A stretch of 64,000 bases of DNA from positions 476,501 through 540,500 of the forward strand of contig JAPMOS010000009.1 in assembly GCA_027972325.1 (NCBI GenBank), written 5' to 3'. Position 1 is the first letter of the stretch; each line of letters begins with the position of its first letter. Origin of the DNA: Paratrimastix pyriformis. Lineage: Eukaryota; Preaxostyla; Paratrimastigidae. The translations under genes were made by a program, and so were the position numbers. Below the pieces are notes generated by a model that saw only the letters and a list, made by a program, of their open reading frames with translations, was not told the origin of the DNA and did no database searches. This document shows, one piece after another, positions 10,633 through 22,191 of the stretch.

Positions 10633-10867
10633 TTACTTCGACTTCGCGCGCATCTTTCTGCGTTGACGCTTCATCAAACGTTGCCGCTTCTTCTTCCACT
10701 TCGCACGCACTGGAAAGTGGAGGGAAAAGTCAAATGAGATGAGGGTCGAAGTAAGGAAGAGAGAAGAGAGAAAAGAACGAGGAGAGGTGCCCAGGGGACA
10801 CCCCAGAGAGGCAGAAGAGTGCACAAAGGATAGAGGGCGAAGAAGGAGTAGGAAGGGGAAGCAGACT
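10633..10867 (-). CDS. RPL41: 60S ribosomal protein eL41
   Basis: The last exon (10709 to 10633) reads RAKWKKKRQRLMKRQRRK then MRAKSK and a stop, matching the almost invariant 25-residue eL41 peptide, a basic helix in the intersubunit bridge of the large ribosomal subunit. The exon starts with TG: the A of the initiator ATG must come from the previous exon. A matching donor lies at 10867/10866 (exon ends CGCAA, intron begins GTCTGC), giving a 157-nt intron (10710-10866) and A|TG across the junction. Product 25 residues, the family's normal length. The ORF is too short for most gene finders. Identity is near certain; the exact upstream exon is inferred. Confidence 0.88.
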
Positions 10868-11727
10868 TGCGATTGTATTTGCGCGGGGGAGTTAAGGGAA
10901 CTAGCCCCTAGCACGTCGGGGTTGTCGACTAGGCGTAAGGGTCCCCTTGGGTTGCAAAAAAAAACTATATTTCTCTCGGTGTTTCCGACCCCGATGCACG
11001 ACTCCCGCAGTGTCCCGCGATTCCATTAATACGTCTACGCTGCTATCTCCGATTATTTTGTCCCTCCGAACAAACTGTGATCATGATGTATATCTCGGCG
11101 GTCGGCACATTTTCCCACAGCATTTGGGCTCATTGTTCTCATATGGGAACCGCCAGAATGATCCGATGCACTTCCACCATCATGGGGAGGGAGAGGGAAG
11201 CACCTCCAAGAGCTGAAAACATTGAGGATGAGAAGCCTGCCACACCGATTTCGCCTCTTGGAAAGAGCGGCCCAGTAAGCCCCCCCCCCCCCCCCCCCCC
11301 CAACCCCGAACGCCCCGGCACCCTGTCTCCGGTGTGTCGGACGCCCACAGGGGCAAGTCACCCACCCACGCCAGGTGGTCCTTGTGGAGGCGGGGACCCG
11401 GTGTGAGCTGTCCACCCCCCTTCTGCCAGGCTACTGCCAGGGGCAGACAACGCGGGCTCGGCTCTGAACAACCAACGATCGTCACTGCGGCCAACTGAGC
11501 CCCCCTTCGACGGATCGAAATTATCCTGTTCATAGAAACCGATGATGGTGAAGAAAACAGATTTTGGTCGACCACGACAATCGAAGACTGTCAAGCACAC
11601 ACACAAGACACACACGTCCTCAGGTCAATCGAAGAGGAGACCCCCCACTGCACCCCACCCCACCACCATCCAAAGAAGGAGAGAGGTTTTTAACAAAGCA
11701 ACGCACAACCAACCGAGGCGCCCGGGC
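10868..11727. other. intergenic region
   Basis: Presumed promoter of eL41 at the left and 3' flank of the HD-domain gene at the right. Contains a poly-C run of about 20 at 11281-11300. No convincing gene on either strand. Confidence 0.45.
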
Positions 11728-13796
11728 TCACCTGTGGGCGGCCCGGTCGGAGTGGAAGAGGGGCAGGGCCTGCATGAGCACAGGCATCGCGTAGTAGGCG
11801 GACTCGGTCAGCCGGACCTCGTCCAGCCCCTCGTCCTTTCGCTGCGAGCGCGGGATCTGGGGCGGCATGGCAGGCAGAGGCGGGTTGGCGATGGGGATCC
11901 AGTCTCGGTTGGGGTCGCCCGACGGCCCGGGGGCCGCAATCCCCTCGCCGCCGAAGAGCCGGCCGATTCGTGTGGCGGCCCGCAGGACGGTGCTCGGGAG
12001 GGCCGTGATGTTGCCCTCGCCCCGGAAATACGCGCCCAGCCGCATGCTCTCGGTGACCGTGGGCCTGATGTGGTCGGGCATGTGGCGGGGCGGCGGCTTG
12101 GCCTCGGGGAAGGCCAGCGTGACCCGGTCCTGGGCAGCGACATCGGCAATGGCCATGGCCACGGCCACCCGGAGCATGCGCGGGGTCAGGCCCACCAGGT
12201 AGGGCTGGTACCGCTTGATGGTCTCGCTGACCAGGCGGGCCCCGTCGGCCCCCGTCATGACGGTCGGCTCGGTCATGGGCCGGGCCGGGTGCAGCATCGC
12301 ATCGAGCTCGCTGAGCTGCACCATGGTCGCCACCGCGTTGAGCTGGGTCAGGAACTCGTAGCACGGGTTGCCCGGCCGGCTCCGGTAGCGCCGCTCCAGA
12401 CACAGGTCGATCAGCGAGAGAGGCTCCGGCTGGAGGGCGCGCCTGGGGGATGGGAGGCGGGGTGCGGGTGAGCATGAGCGGAGTCGGACGAAGACAGTTG
12501 CGGATGGTGCTGGTTGTGGTTGGTGGTTGGTGGTTGATGAGGATTGGCGCTGATGATTGGCGACGAGAGCGATGATCGGCGATGAGAATGATGGATTGTG
12601 GTTGGTGGGTGGCGATTGGTGGCGGTGGCAGACCACTCATCGGGGGCCTTCTTCCAGACGGTCATCTCGTAGTTGAACCGGTTGGAGAAGAACCCGAAGT
12701 AGCTGTGCGCCTGCATGGCGAATTTGGCAATGGCCACGTCGTTGTCGTCCCAGAAGGGCAGGCAGGTCTGGCTGCCCTTGCAGGTGACCGTGTGGGGGCC
12801 CACCCACTGGGCCAGGCTCGGGCGCCGCAGGATGCCCTCCGCCACGAGGGTGTTGAAGAAGGCATCGAACCGGAAGACGTGCGTCAGGGCCGCCGACGGG
12901 TGCGGGTCCTGGGTGTTGAAGTAGTACTCGGCGGCGCAGTCGTGGTGGTCCTGCAGCTCGAGGAGCATGTTCGCGTGGGGCGGGTCGACGTCCTCGGGAA
13001 GGAGCGGCCTGGGGGCGTGCAGGATGGGCCGGGCCAAGGGCTGCAGGAAGGCGTCGGCCATCTTGGCGCAGTCGAACGAGGGCAGGGGGTGCCGATCGCA
13101 GATGGCCACCAGCAGGGTGCGGTCGACGAGCAGCTGCAGGGGCCGGTGGAAACAGCTATCCGTCCGGGTGAACATGGGCGAGCGTCGGATGGCCGGGGTG
13201 TGGGTGAAGAGGGTCTCGTTGGTCAGTCGAGTCTGCCCGGAGAGAGGGAGGTGCCCGGAGACCAGGAAGTGGGAGGGCAGCTGGGGGAAGAGCGGGAAGA
13301 GGTAGCCGTTCCCCGCGTCATCAAAGAGCGGAAGCGTGGCGTATTGCATGAGAACCTCGGGATGGGCCTGCTTGCGATGGAACCCAAATTGGCCGTCGCC
13401 GGTCTTGCCAAAGTCGTGGAGGGTGGCACCCACCAGCAGGGCGGGAAGGGATTCAACGGGGACAAACACGCCCCAGCGAAAATGTTCCGGAGATGTGAAT
13501 AATCGGAAGATCATGCGGGCTGTCCAAAGGCCGTGCTCGACCACATTTCCCGTGTGATACTCTCGATTATATGTGCGATATTGGGAGGCCACAAAGATGG
13601 GGAAGCGGATCAGCCCTTCGGGAAGGTATGATTGATGGGCTTTCTCGGGGGGAAACGCGCAGAAAATGAGAAGTGTCCCACTGCAAGGTCGAAATGAGCA
13701 TTCGGAAAAAAAGGGGGCGTGGAAAAAGACCTGGTGACGAGGAGAAAAGCAGCAATCAAGCCGCGGGATGATATGGTCCAACAGCTGTATCGACAT
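11728..13796 (-). CDS. HD-domain protein, probable metal-dependent phosphohydrolase
   Basis: Three-exon model: 13796-13731, 13643-12637, 12442-11728, all phases consistent, 595 residues. Donors are GTCTTT and GTGGTC. Near residue 55 comes HTGNVVEHGLWTARMIFRL and about 35 residues later LLVGATLHDFGKTGDG: the H...HD pattern of HD-superfamily hydrolases, where the His and Asp bind metal; a further His/Asp-rich stretch (ELQDHHDCAAEYYFNTQD) follows. Substrate unknown. The C-terminal 240 residues are helical and Arg-rich without recognised motifs. Intron 2 (194 nt) is full of TGATGGTTGG-type repeats. The start uses the first ATG in frame (MSIQLLDHIIPRLDCC). Family assignment rests on the HD motif alone. 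Confidence 0.65.
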
Positions 13797-13939
13797 GTCA
13801 TTGGTCGACGATGGGGGACTGTCGAATCGCCCAAACGCCCTCAGCGAACCCAAACCTTCAAATTGCCGAGAGAGACAGGGGTGCCAACACTTGCCGGCGA
13901 ACCAAACTCGCGGAAGACGAGAAGGGGCTCACATTTTTG

Positions 13940-14896
13940 TTATACCCCCGTCCCTCCGAGAACATTCCCGCCACCAAAGAAACTGGCACTTGGCGGCGGC
14001 CGGTACTCGCCAAAAGGAGAAGAAAAGCTTGATGGCGGTGGTGGTGGACCACCTTGAGTCCAGGAGAGGCCTGAAATCTGCTGTCGATATGGATCGAATC
14101 GATGGTCCACATAATGAAGTGTCACCGGGGTTTGTGAGGGAACATCCTTCGCAAGCTCGGAGGGGAGCCTCCTAATGAACAAAACCAGTTCGGTGATACG
14201 AGAGTGGTGGTTGGAAAGACCCTGTCTCCAGTAGGATATTGAGGAGCTCTTCGTTGTAAGGGTCCGCGTCGAGCCGAAGAGGTTCGTTATCGACCGTGAA
14301 GCCCTCTCGCCAAAATGTGATGACGACCACTGTTGGACGAGTCTGGGTGGACGCACCCAAACTGGTTCCTTGTGTATCCCACGGCGATGATGATGCCGAA
14401 GCACGAGCAAGCAATTTGGCAGCAATGTCGTTGAGAGGACGATCACGTGGGTCATACACCTTGAGGGCGCTAGCCAGAAGATTCGGGTCGCACGGAAAGC
14501 AACAAAAAAATGAACCTTCGTGACCCCCCGAACGTGAGGTACTCTTGGCGGGAATTCTCCACCTGCCGTTGGTTCTCTTGCATTTCCGAAAGGACGTCCA
14601 CCATCGAACGAAACTTTGCTCGTTCCTGTGGAGCCTGAGGGGTTGACGTGGCTGTACATGCGCTCCTAAAGACATATCCATAAAAAAAAATATCGTCCGA
14701 AAGAACCAAACCGCATTTCGTGGAGCTGGTTGGAAAGCATTTCGAATTCTTTGTCGCAATCATCAGTCTGCATTTCAATTTGGTGACAAAGGCTCACTGC
14801 CTTGAGAAATTCATTATTTGCCAATGCAAGGTACAATTCGGCGAGCTCGGTGCTTGTTCCGGTGAGATCCTGGAAGCGAGACACGAGGTCGGCCAT
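13940..14896 (-). CDS. p47-like Cdc48 adaptor: UBA-like, SEP domain, SHP box, no UBX seen
   Basis: Four exons: 14896-14712, 14665-14516, 14469-14221, 14171-13940; 271 residues with consistent phases; donors GTTTGG, GTTCAT, GTCTTT. N-terminus MADLVSRFQDLTGTSTELAE then LYLALANNEFLKAVSLC is UBA-like, as in p47/UBXN2. A coiled segment (MVDVLSEMQENQRQVENSRQ) follows. The SEP domain reads VVVITFWREGFTVDNEPLRL, DADPYNEELLNILLETGRLP and VTLHYVDHRFDPYR across the last junction, fitting the family pattern Y..GF.vddgplR...dP.N..fl..i..G..P.El. The C-terminus contains FFGGGNVLG, an exact match to the SHP p97/Cdc48-binding pattern FxGxGxxLG. Members normally end in a UBX domain; here a TAA follows within four residues of the SHP box, so UBX is either lost or on an exon I could not find. 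Likely role: Cdc48 cofactor. Confidence 0.75.
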
Positions 14897-14996
14897 TTTG
14901 CGAAGAGTCAGTCGCTGGGGCCGCAGGTTGAACAGAGGGGCGCCGGTTTTGGGGCCAGAGGAAACCAATGTTGTTGGATTGTTTCAGCGGACGTTA

Positions 14997-16837
14997 TTAT
15001 GTGACAACCCATGGAGCTCCATGAACTGTCCCCTTGGGAGGCGCCGGAGAAGGTGATGCCTGCCTTGATTCCTTCACTACTATGCGGGGTGCCTGGGCGG
15101 CGCTTGCCCATGCCGGCTTTTTGGTTGGTTCGGGAGCTTCCTCTTCGTCGTCGTCACGACCCAGCCGTGACATGGGCGACGTCCCACCCAAACGCAGGCG
15201 AACATGCCGTCGGGCGGTGGATGGGGACACCCCGGGGGCTGGGGAGCGGCACAGGGCATTGGGGTCAGGTCGACATTGGGCCGATGTCAGCGGAGGCAGA
15301 GTACAAGAGGTGGCGGAGGAACGCGTCTGTAACGGCATGGCTGGCAGTGCGATGGTGGCGGTGCGGGAGGCGGGGCCGAGGGTTGGCGAGGATGGCGGAG
15401 AGGTGGCCGAGGCGAGCCGAGGCGAGGGCACGATCACCTGCAGAAACGCGACCGAGCCCGAGTTCATGCCAGCAACCGTCTCGTCTGCGCATACTTCCCC
15501 TCCCGGATGGAAGGAAACCGCGCTGCCGGGAACCCGGGTGGGTGGTTCGGGCCATGGTGGGCCAGGGGGTGCCAGTGCCACGGGTGGGGGTTGAGGGGTC
15601 GGGGTCACCGTGCCCCTGGGGGTCTGCGGATCGGCGGCAAGACGGGGGGTTGTCGACCGGGGTGTTTCCCTCCTGCCCCCAGGCTCTGCCGGCGAGGAGC
15701 AGAGCGGCATGCGCAACGCTGGCCGAGGAGGCAGCGGTGCCGGCTGCTGGGGCCGGGGGGTGGTGCTTCCCCCGGAGCGGTCTGACAAGGGCGGCGGGGG
15801 CGGCAGCAGTGGTTGGGGCGCCGCCACGGAGCGGTCCGACAAGGGCGGTGGCGGTGTCTGGAGGCGTGGGGTGGCAGTGCCGGTGGTGGTCGCGGATGTG
15901 GTGGTGGTGGACCGGTCGGTGAGGGGTGGCGGTGGCGGTGGCTGGTGCCGGGGCGTGAGACCCGACGGCCGGTCCGTGAGCGGCGGGGTTGGCAGCGGGC
16001 CGGGCGAATGGCGCGGGGAGGAGGGCAGGTGCCGGGGGGATACCGACCCCCCGGACCGGGCCGTGTTGGTGGCGGTGGTGGCAGTGGTGGTGGCGCTTGT
16101 GGTCGTGAGCGGGGCGGGCGGGGCCGCCTGCAGCCGGCCAAGGGGCAGCCCCGGCACCCGCGGGGGTTTGGCGGTGGGCAGCTCGGCGGGGGCGGCGATC
16201 TCATCGCGTGGGGTGCATTCCGGGGTCGGGTTGGGCGTGGGGGTCGGAGCCGCCTCCGGGGGGGCGAAGCAGAGCCGCGGGCGGGGCGGCCGCAGCGGGG
16301 GCGGCGGGGCTGCGGGGGGCTGCGGCGGGTGGTCATGTTGTGAAGGCCGGGCGGAAGGACGGGAGCGCGGGGGCTGATGCATGATGGCGGCCACTTGGCG
16401 GGTCTGGGCCAGCAGAGCCTGGGGCGGCTGGGGCTGGGCCTCGGGGCCGCGGCCGCCGCCCGTCATGGCCACCAGGGCGGCGGCCGTCTGTTGGGCCACC
16501 TCGTCCTCCTCCCCGCGCAGCAGAAGGTCGCGCACGGCGGCGGGGGGCGGCAGGCGATCGAAGAACGACTGGGCCGAGTTGGACAGCGGGCGGGGGTGGG
16601 GACGGGGACGGGGACGGGTGCGGGGCGGGGAGGCGGGCAGGGAGGCGGGGCCCGGCGCGCGAGGGGGAGGGGGCGAGCTGGGCGGGGTGGTGCGCAGGGT
16701 GGGTGAGAGGGGCGGCGAGGGGGCGCGATCTCTGCAAAGTCCGCCCACCCGCCATTCGCCCAGGCAAGAGACAGATGGAAAATGATCAATGAGATGCCGT
16801 CCCGCCTGATCCTGATTTCATGTTTGTGTGCGTCTGT

Positions 16838-16868
<31 letters not shown>

Positions 16869-18566
16869 GGGCAGGGGCAGGGTCAGGCTGACCGGCGCGG
16901 TGGGTTGCGGCCCCTGGGAGGAGGTTCTTTGTGAATGGGGACTTGAGGGCCTCCCGCAGGGCCACCGCGGGGACCGAGGCAGACCGCGGGGTGGCGAAGT
17001 CGCCCTCGGTGGGCCCCCGATCGCGCACCGTCAGCTGGCCGCCGGATCCCCGCCAAAGTGCATGTGAGCGGGTGTTGGTGGGACTGGGGGTCGGGGTGGA
17101 GACCCACCACGCACCGCCACCGTCAGAGCCAGAGACGAGACGAGACGAGACGACGCGTCGGCTCTCCACCGCACGCGCGCCAGCACAGCCAACACCACGT
17201 ATGCCCCCCTGCCAAAAACCGCATCCAAGACGATGAGGCATGACGGGGAGGGGAGGGGGGGGGAGGGGGGAGGAGCATGGGGACCCAGGGTGGAGGTGGT
17301 CCAGGGTGGGGGGTCGGGAGATGGGGCGAGGGGGGGGGTGGGGAGGAGCAGACCAGGGTGGTGGATCCGGCCCTGGAGAGGATGATCCGCGGATTCCGGG
17401 CGGCTTCGCGCATGCGGTGGGACTCGAGCGCGTACAGGGTGGCGCTGAGGTCAGAGGCCATCTTGCGCAGGTAGGCCCGGCCCCCGTACAGCACGGGCAC
17501 ACCCCAGTCCCGCTCCAGGGCCCCCAGGACGGAACGACAGTGGGTGCTTGCCTGGGGAGGGGCAGGGACATGAGGCCATAATATGAGTGGTGGAAGGAAA
17601 GGGTGGTCCGCGGGCGGCATGGAAAGCGGGTGGCTGTTGGACAAGAGGATCGGCGGGCAGACGGACGTGCGCGCGCGCGCGCGTGCGTGCGTGCGAGCGG
17701 GACACGAATCAAGTCACACGCCAGACAGACACATCGGCACGTAGGAAACACAAGCACACTGCCGGGCAGGCAACAAGGCAGGCAAGGGCAGTCGAGGCAA
17801 AGAGACAGACAAACGGCAAAAGATACACAAAGGCAAATACAGGCTGTCAGACAGACGCACAGGCAGGCGGGCAGGCAACAAGGACACGGAAAGCGACAAG
17901 AACGGCACAGGGGCAGGCAGCACAGGGGGCGGGCGGGCGGGCAGGCTGACCTGCTCGAGGTCGCCCATGAGGCCGTGGCGGCGGCGGGCCTCCTCGAGGC
18001 GGGTCATGTGGGGCCCCGGCCGGGCGGCGAAGTAGCGGCGAGGGTCGGAGGCCTCGGCTGGGAGAGCAGGCCAGTGGTGGCGGGGGTGGAATGATGGGAT
18101 CGTGACGAGGCGGAAGCACGGCCCGGGTGGTGGGTGGTGGTGGCAGGGGTGGCAGGTGGCGGGGGTGTGTGAGAAGGTGACGAGAGCCAATTCGGCGGCA
18201 TCGACGTCTCATTCATCACCCTGATCATCATCACCACCATCACCATCAACAGCAGCAGCATCATGGCCTGGATCTCCCCATCCACCCGTCATATGCCGGA
18301 CTCTCGAATGTGGCCACGGCCAACAAGGCGCCCTCGCGCATCTGGATGGCCGCCAGGGCCTCCCGCCATCGGGCCAGCAGCTCGTCCAGTTCGGCGGACG
18401 GCAGGGCCGCGTAACGGGCCGCCAACTGGGCACGGCCGCACTCGTCCACCTCGAGCTGGCCCCAGACCTGCACACCGGCCGAAGGGCCCACCACCGGAGG
18501 GGAAGGGGCATCATGCAGAGGGTCCCTGGGTGAAACCGATGATTGGGTGGCGGCGCTGTTGTGCTA

Positions 18567-18611
<45 letters not shown>

Positions 18612-18744
18612 GTGATGATGATGGTGATGATGATGACGATGACGATGGTGATGATGGTGGTGATGATGATGGTGATGATGTTGTTGGTTGTTGTTGATGA
18701 TGCAGATGCAGATGATGATGATGATGACTGGATGATGATGATGA

Positions 18745-18796
<52 letters not shown>

Positions 18797-21069
18797 TTGT
18801 TGTTGTTGTTGTTGTTGTTGATGATGATGATGCAGATGATGTTGATGCTGACGCTGACGATGATTTGCTATGCCGACGCCGATGCCGATGCGGGGTGGAT
18901 GCGGACCCCATCGAGGTCGAGCAGCACCTTTGCCGCCTTGGCCGCCTGGTCACTCTCAGGGCCCCCGGCCCCGGCCCCCTCAGGGGTGCTGCCCCGGCTG
19001 CTGCCGACGGGCATGGGCGAGGGCGTCCCTGGTTGGACAGTGTGGGCAGAGAGGCGTGGATGGGTAACGGGGAGCGGTGGGATGACTGTCAGCAAGCGGA
19101 ACATGAGAACACGGGTGGGCACTGTCTGTCGTGTGAAGATCCGATGGGGGAGCGGTGGGACGACTGCCAGCAAGCGGAGCGGGGCGAATGGGGAGCCGTG
19201 GATGCATCTCGGTAATGGCTGCGTTGAGTTTGAAGGGTGTCTGGGGGTGTGGCAATGGCTGCGTTGAGTTTGAAGGGTGTCTGGGGGTGTGGCAATGGCT
19301 GCGTTGAGTTTGAAGGGTGTCTGGGGGTGTGGCAATGGCTGTGTTGAGTTTGAAGGGTGTCTGGGGGTGTGGCAATGGCTGTGTTGAGTTTGAAGGGTGT
19401 CTGGGGGTGTGGCAATGGCTGTGTTGAGTTTGAAGGGTGTCTGGGGGTGTGGGAGCGTGTGCAGGTATCCCCCAGGCCATGGCTGCGTGTAAGAGCATGT
19501 GTGTGGCGTGGATACAGTGCATGGGGCCTGCCTGGCCACAGACCGAGCGAGGGCGGGTGGTGCCTGAGGAGGGGGGCCGCCTGGAATGCCTCAAACCGCT
19601 CGGGGTCGCTGGTGGGCCGCAGGGGCGGACTCTGGCCCCGGGCACTCGGTGCAGCCTGGCCGGCGGTCCGGCGGTGAGTGGACGAAGAGCTCCCATTCCC
19701 AAGTGGGCCGGCGGCTGGATGGGGGCTGGCATGAGGGCCGCTGGGGGGCGATTTGGGCGAACCTGCGCGAGCCCAGGACCGGATCATCACCACCCAACCC
19801 CGCCGATATGGCGACATTGGCATCGTCATGGATATTGTGATTGGGGCGATGATGAGATGGTGCCGATGGCGATGGCGATGGCGATGGCGATGGTGATGGT
19901 GATGGTTCTATGGTCGAATGAGATGATGATTGGATGATGATGATGGGATGATGATTTGGTCACAACAATGCCCATGCCAATATCCACCCACCACCACCCA
20001 GTCATCATCCAGTCATCATCCAGTCATCATCCAGTCATCATCCAGTCATCATCCAGTCATCATCCAGTCACCAGGCAATATGTGTGGCTGACCGCGCATA
20101 CAGGCTACCGGTCCAGCCCTCTACGGCCGACCCTTTTTTGCCTCCAGCCGAACGCCAGGATCGTGGGGCTGTGGGGATGCCCTCATCATCCAGCGCGACA
20201 GTTACCCCGGGCAACCCCACCAACCATCGGCCCACTCGCTTCCCATCCGAACGTATCGCACGTCGCCCGCCACGCCGCGGCACCCACGGACCGCCGCCCG
20301 CCACCTGTCCATGCCGGGCACCGCCACCCTGAGGCCCGCCGGCCAACCGCCCGACTCCCCGTCGCCCAGCCGGGGCGCCGCCACCCGGGGACGTCGGGTC
20401 GGCGTCAGGTACATCCAGCAGCACAGGCTCAGGCTCAGCAGCAGCATCGGACCCACCGGGGCGCGGCGGGGCGCCCGTCTGGGACTGGCGAAGAGGCGAG
20501 GGCGAGCGGGGCGTGGCACCTGCAAGGGCGTGGTGGTGGTCGTGCAAATATGAGTGCGCGTGGCACCTGCAAGGAGGGAGGGGTTGCAGTTTTGGTGGTG
20601 GCGGGGAGAGGTATGGCGGGATTGGGGAAGGGAAAGGCCTTCACGAGGCAGAAGTGCTCACGGACCCTTTGCGGTGCTGCTCTGAGCGAGAGCCCCACCC
20701 CGCGCTGTGAGGGCAGCGGCCCTGCGGCCGGGGGGCGCGGGGGGGCGCCGGTCGGACGAGATGCTGGACATGACCGCGGACACGGGGCTTTCCGTGGTCA
20801 GTCGCGAGGCGGCCGACGAGGCGCGCGAACTGGAGGCCTACAGTCACAGTCGGGGCGGGCGGCACACACAGAGACACACAAACCACCAGACGAAACAGGC
20901 AGGCAGACAGGCAGGCAGGTTGGGCCAATACAACATAAGAAAATGCGGTCCGTGATGGGCTGCTGAACGCAACAACGGAAGGAGGCGGGCGGGCGGGGGA
21001 ACCAGGGGCGCCTTTCCACATTGATGCGATATCATCCATCATCATCATCCAATCATCATCATCATCCAG

Positions 21070-21121
<52 letters not shown>

Positions 21122-21832
21122 TCCAGTCATCATCATCCATCCAGTCATCATCATCATCATCAATCATCGTCATTATCGTCGTCGTCATCATCATCATCAT
21201 AATCATCCAATCATGTCGCGGGAGCTTGGCGCGGCGGACCAGGTCCCCGTCGGCAGCGGCGCTCTCGTCATCGTCGCTGTCAGCCGGGAGTCCCCCCGGC
21301 GAGCTGACGGAGGCGAGGTCGGCGTTGGCCCAGGCCTCTAGGGCCCCCTCGCTCAGCACCCCGATGGCACTGCGTTGCCACAACCCACCCAGCCGCCCAG
21401 CCGCCCAGCCACCAGCCACCAGTCACCAGTCACCAGTCATCAGTCATCAGTCACCCGTCACCAGTCATCAGACACCAGACACCAGCACCAGCCACCAGCC
21501 ACAGGACCGGGTTGCGAGGAACCATGGCCGTGTGGGCGAGCAAAGGGACTGTTACATGGCATGACGAGCGATGGTGCGTTTGGGATGCGTGTCATGGGAA
21601 GGGGCGTGTGACGGCATGGGGGCACACAAACCCGTTCGGGGAACCTTCGGGCGACTTGGGCGAGGCGGCGGAGGTCCGCGGGGTTCTCGAGGCTGCGAAC
21701 GGATTGGCCGACCCCCCATCACATCCCCGCCACCCCCGGGGTAATGGAACCACTACGCATGATGCAATGCCCCGCCTGGATCCGCCCCTGCTCAGATCAT
21801 CATCATCACCATCATCCGTCAACATCAACATC

Positions 21833-21869
<37 letters not shown>

Positions 21870-22152
21870 TCCTCCTCATCCTCATCATCATCCAGTCATC
21901 ATCCAGTCATCATCCAGTCATCATCATCGTCATCATTACCCCATCATCATCACCACACCACGACCACCGGCGCCAGACCTGGCAGCCTCGATGTGGGCTG
22001 GGGGGGCTTGGCGGCTGGGGGCGGGGCGGGCTGCCTGGCTGTGGCAATCTCCTCAGCCGCCCGCATCCATGCCGGGGGCGCCCGGACTCGCTCGGGGAGG
22101 GCGGGTTTGGCCGGGGCCGGGGCAATCAGAGGCCCCAAACTCTCACGCAGCT

Positions 22153-22191
<39 letters not shown>

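Noticed and set aside
14997-16785. Forward-strand Gly/Arg/Val-rich frames (for example 15011-15922)
   Set aside because: Antisense shadows of the Pro/Thr-rich last exon of the minus-strand gene.
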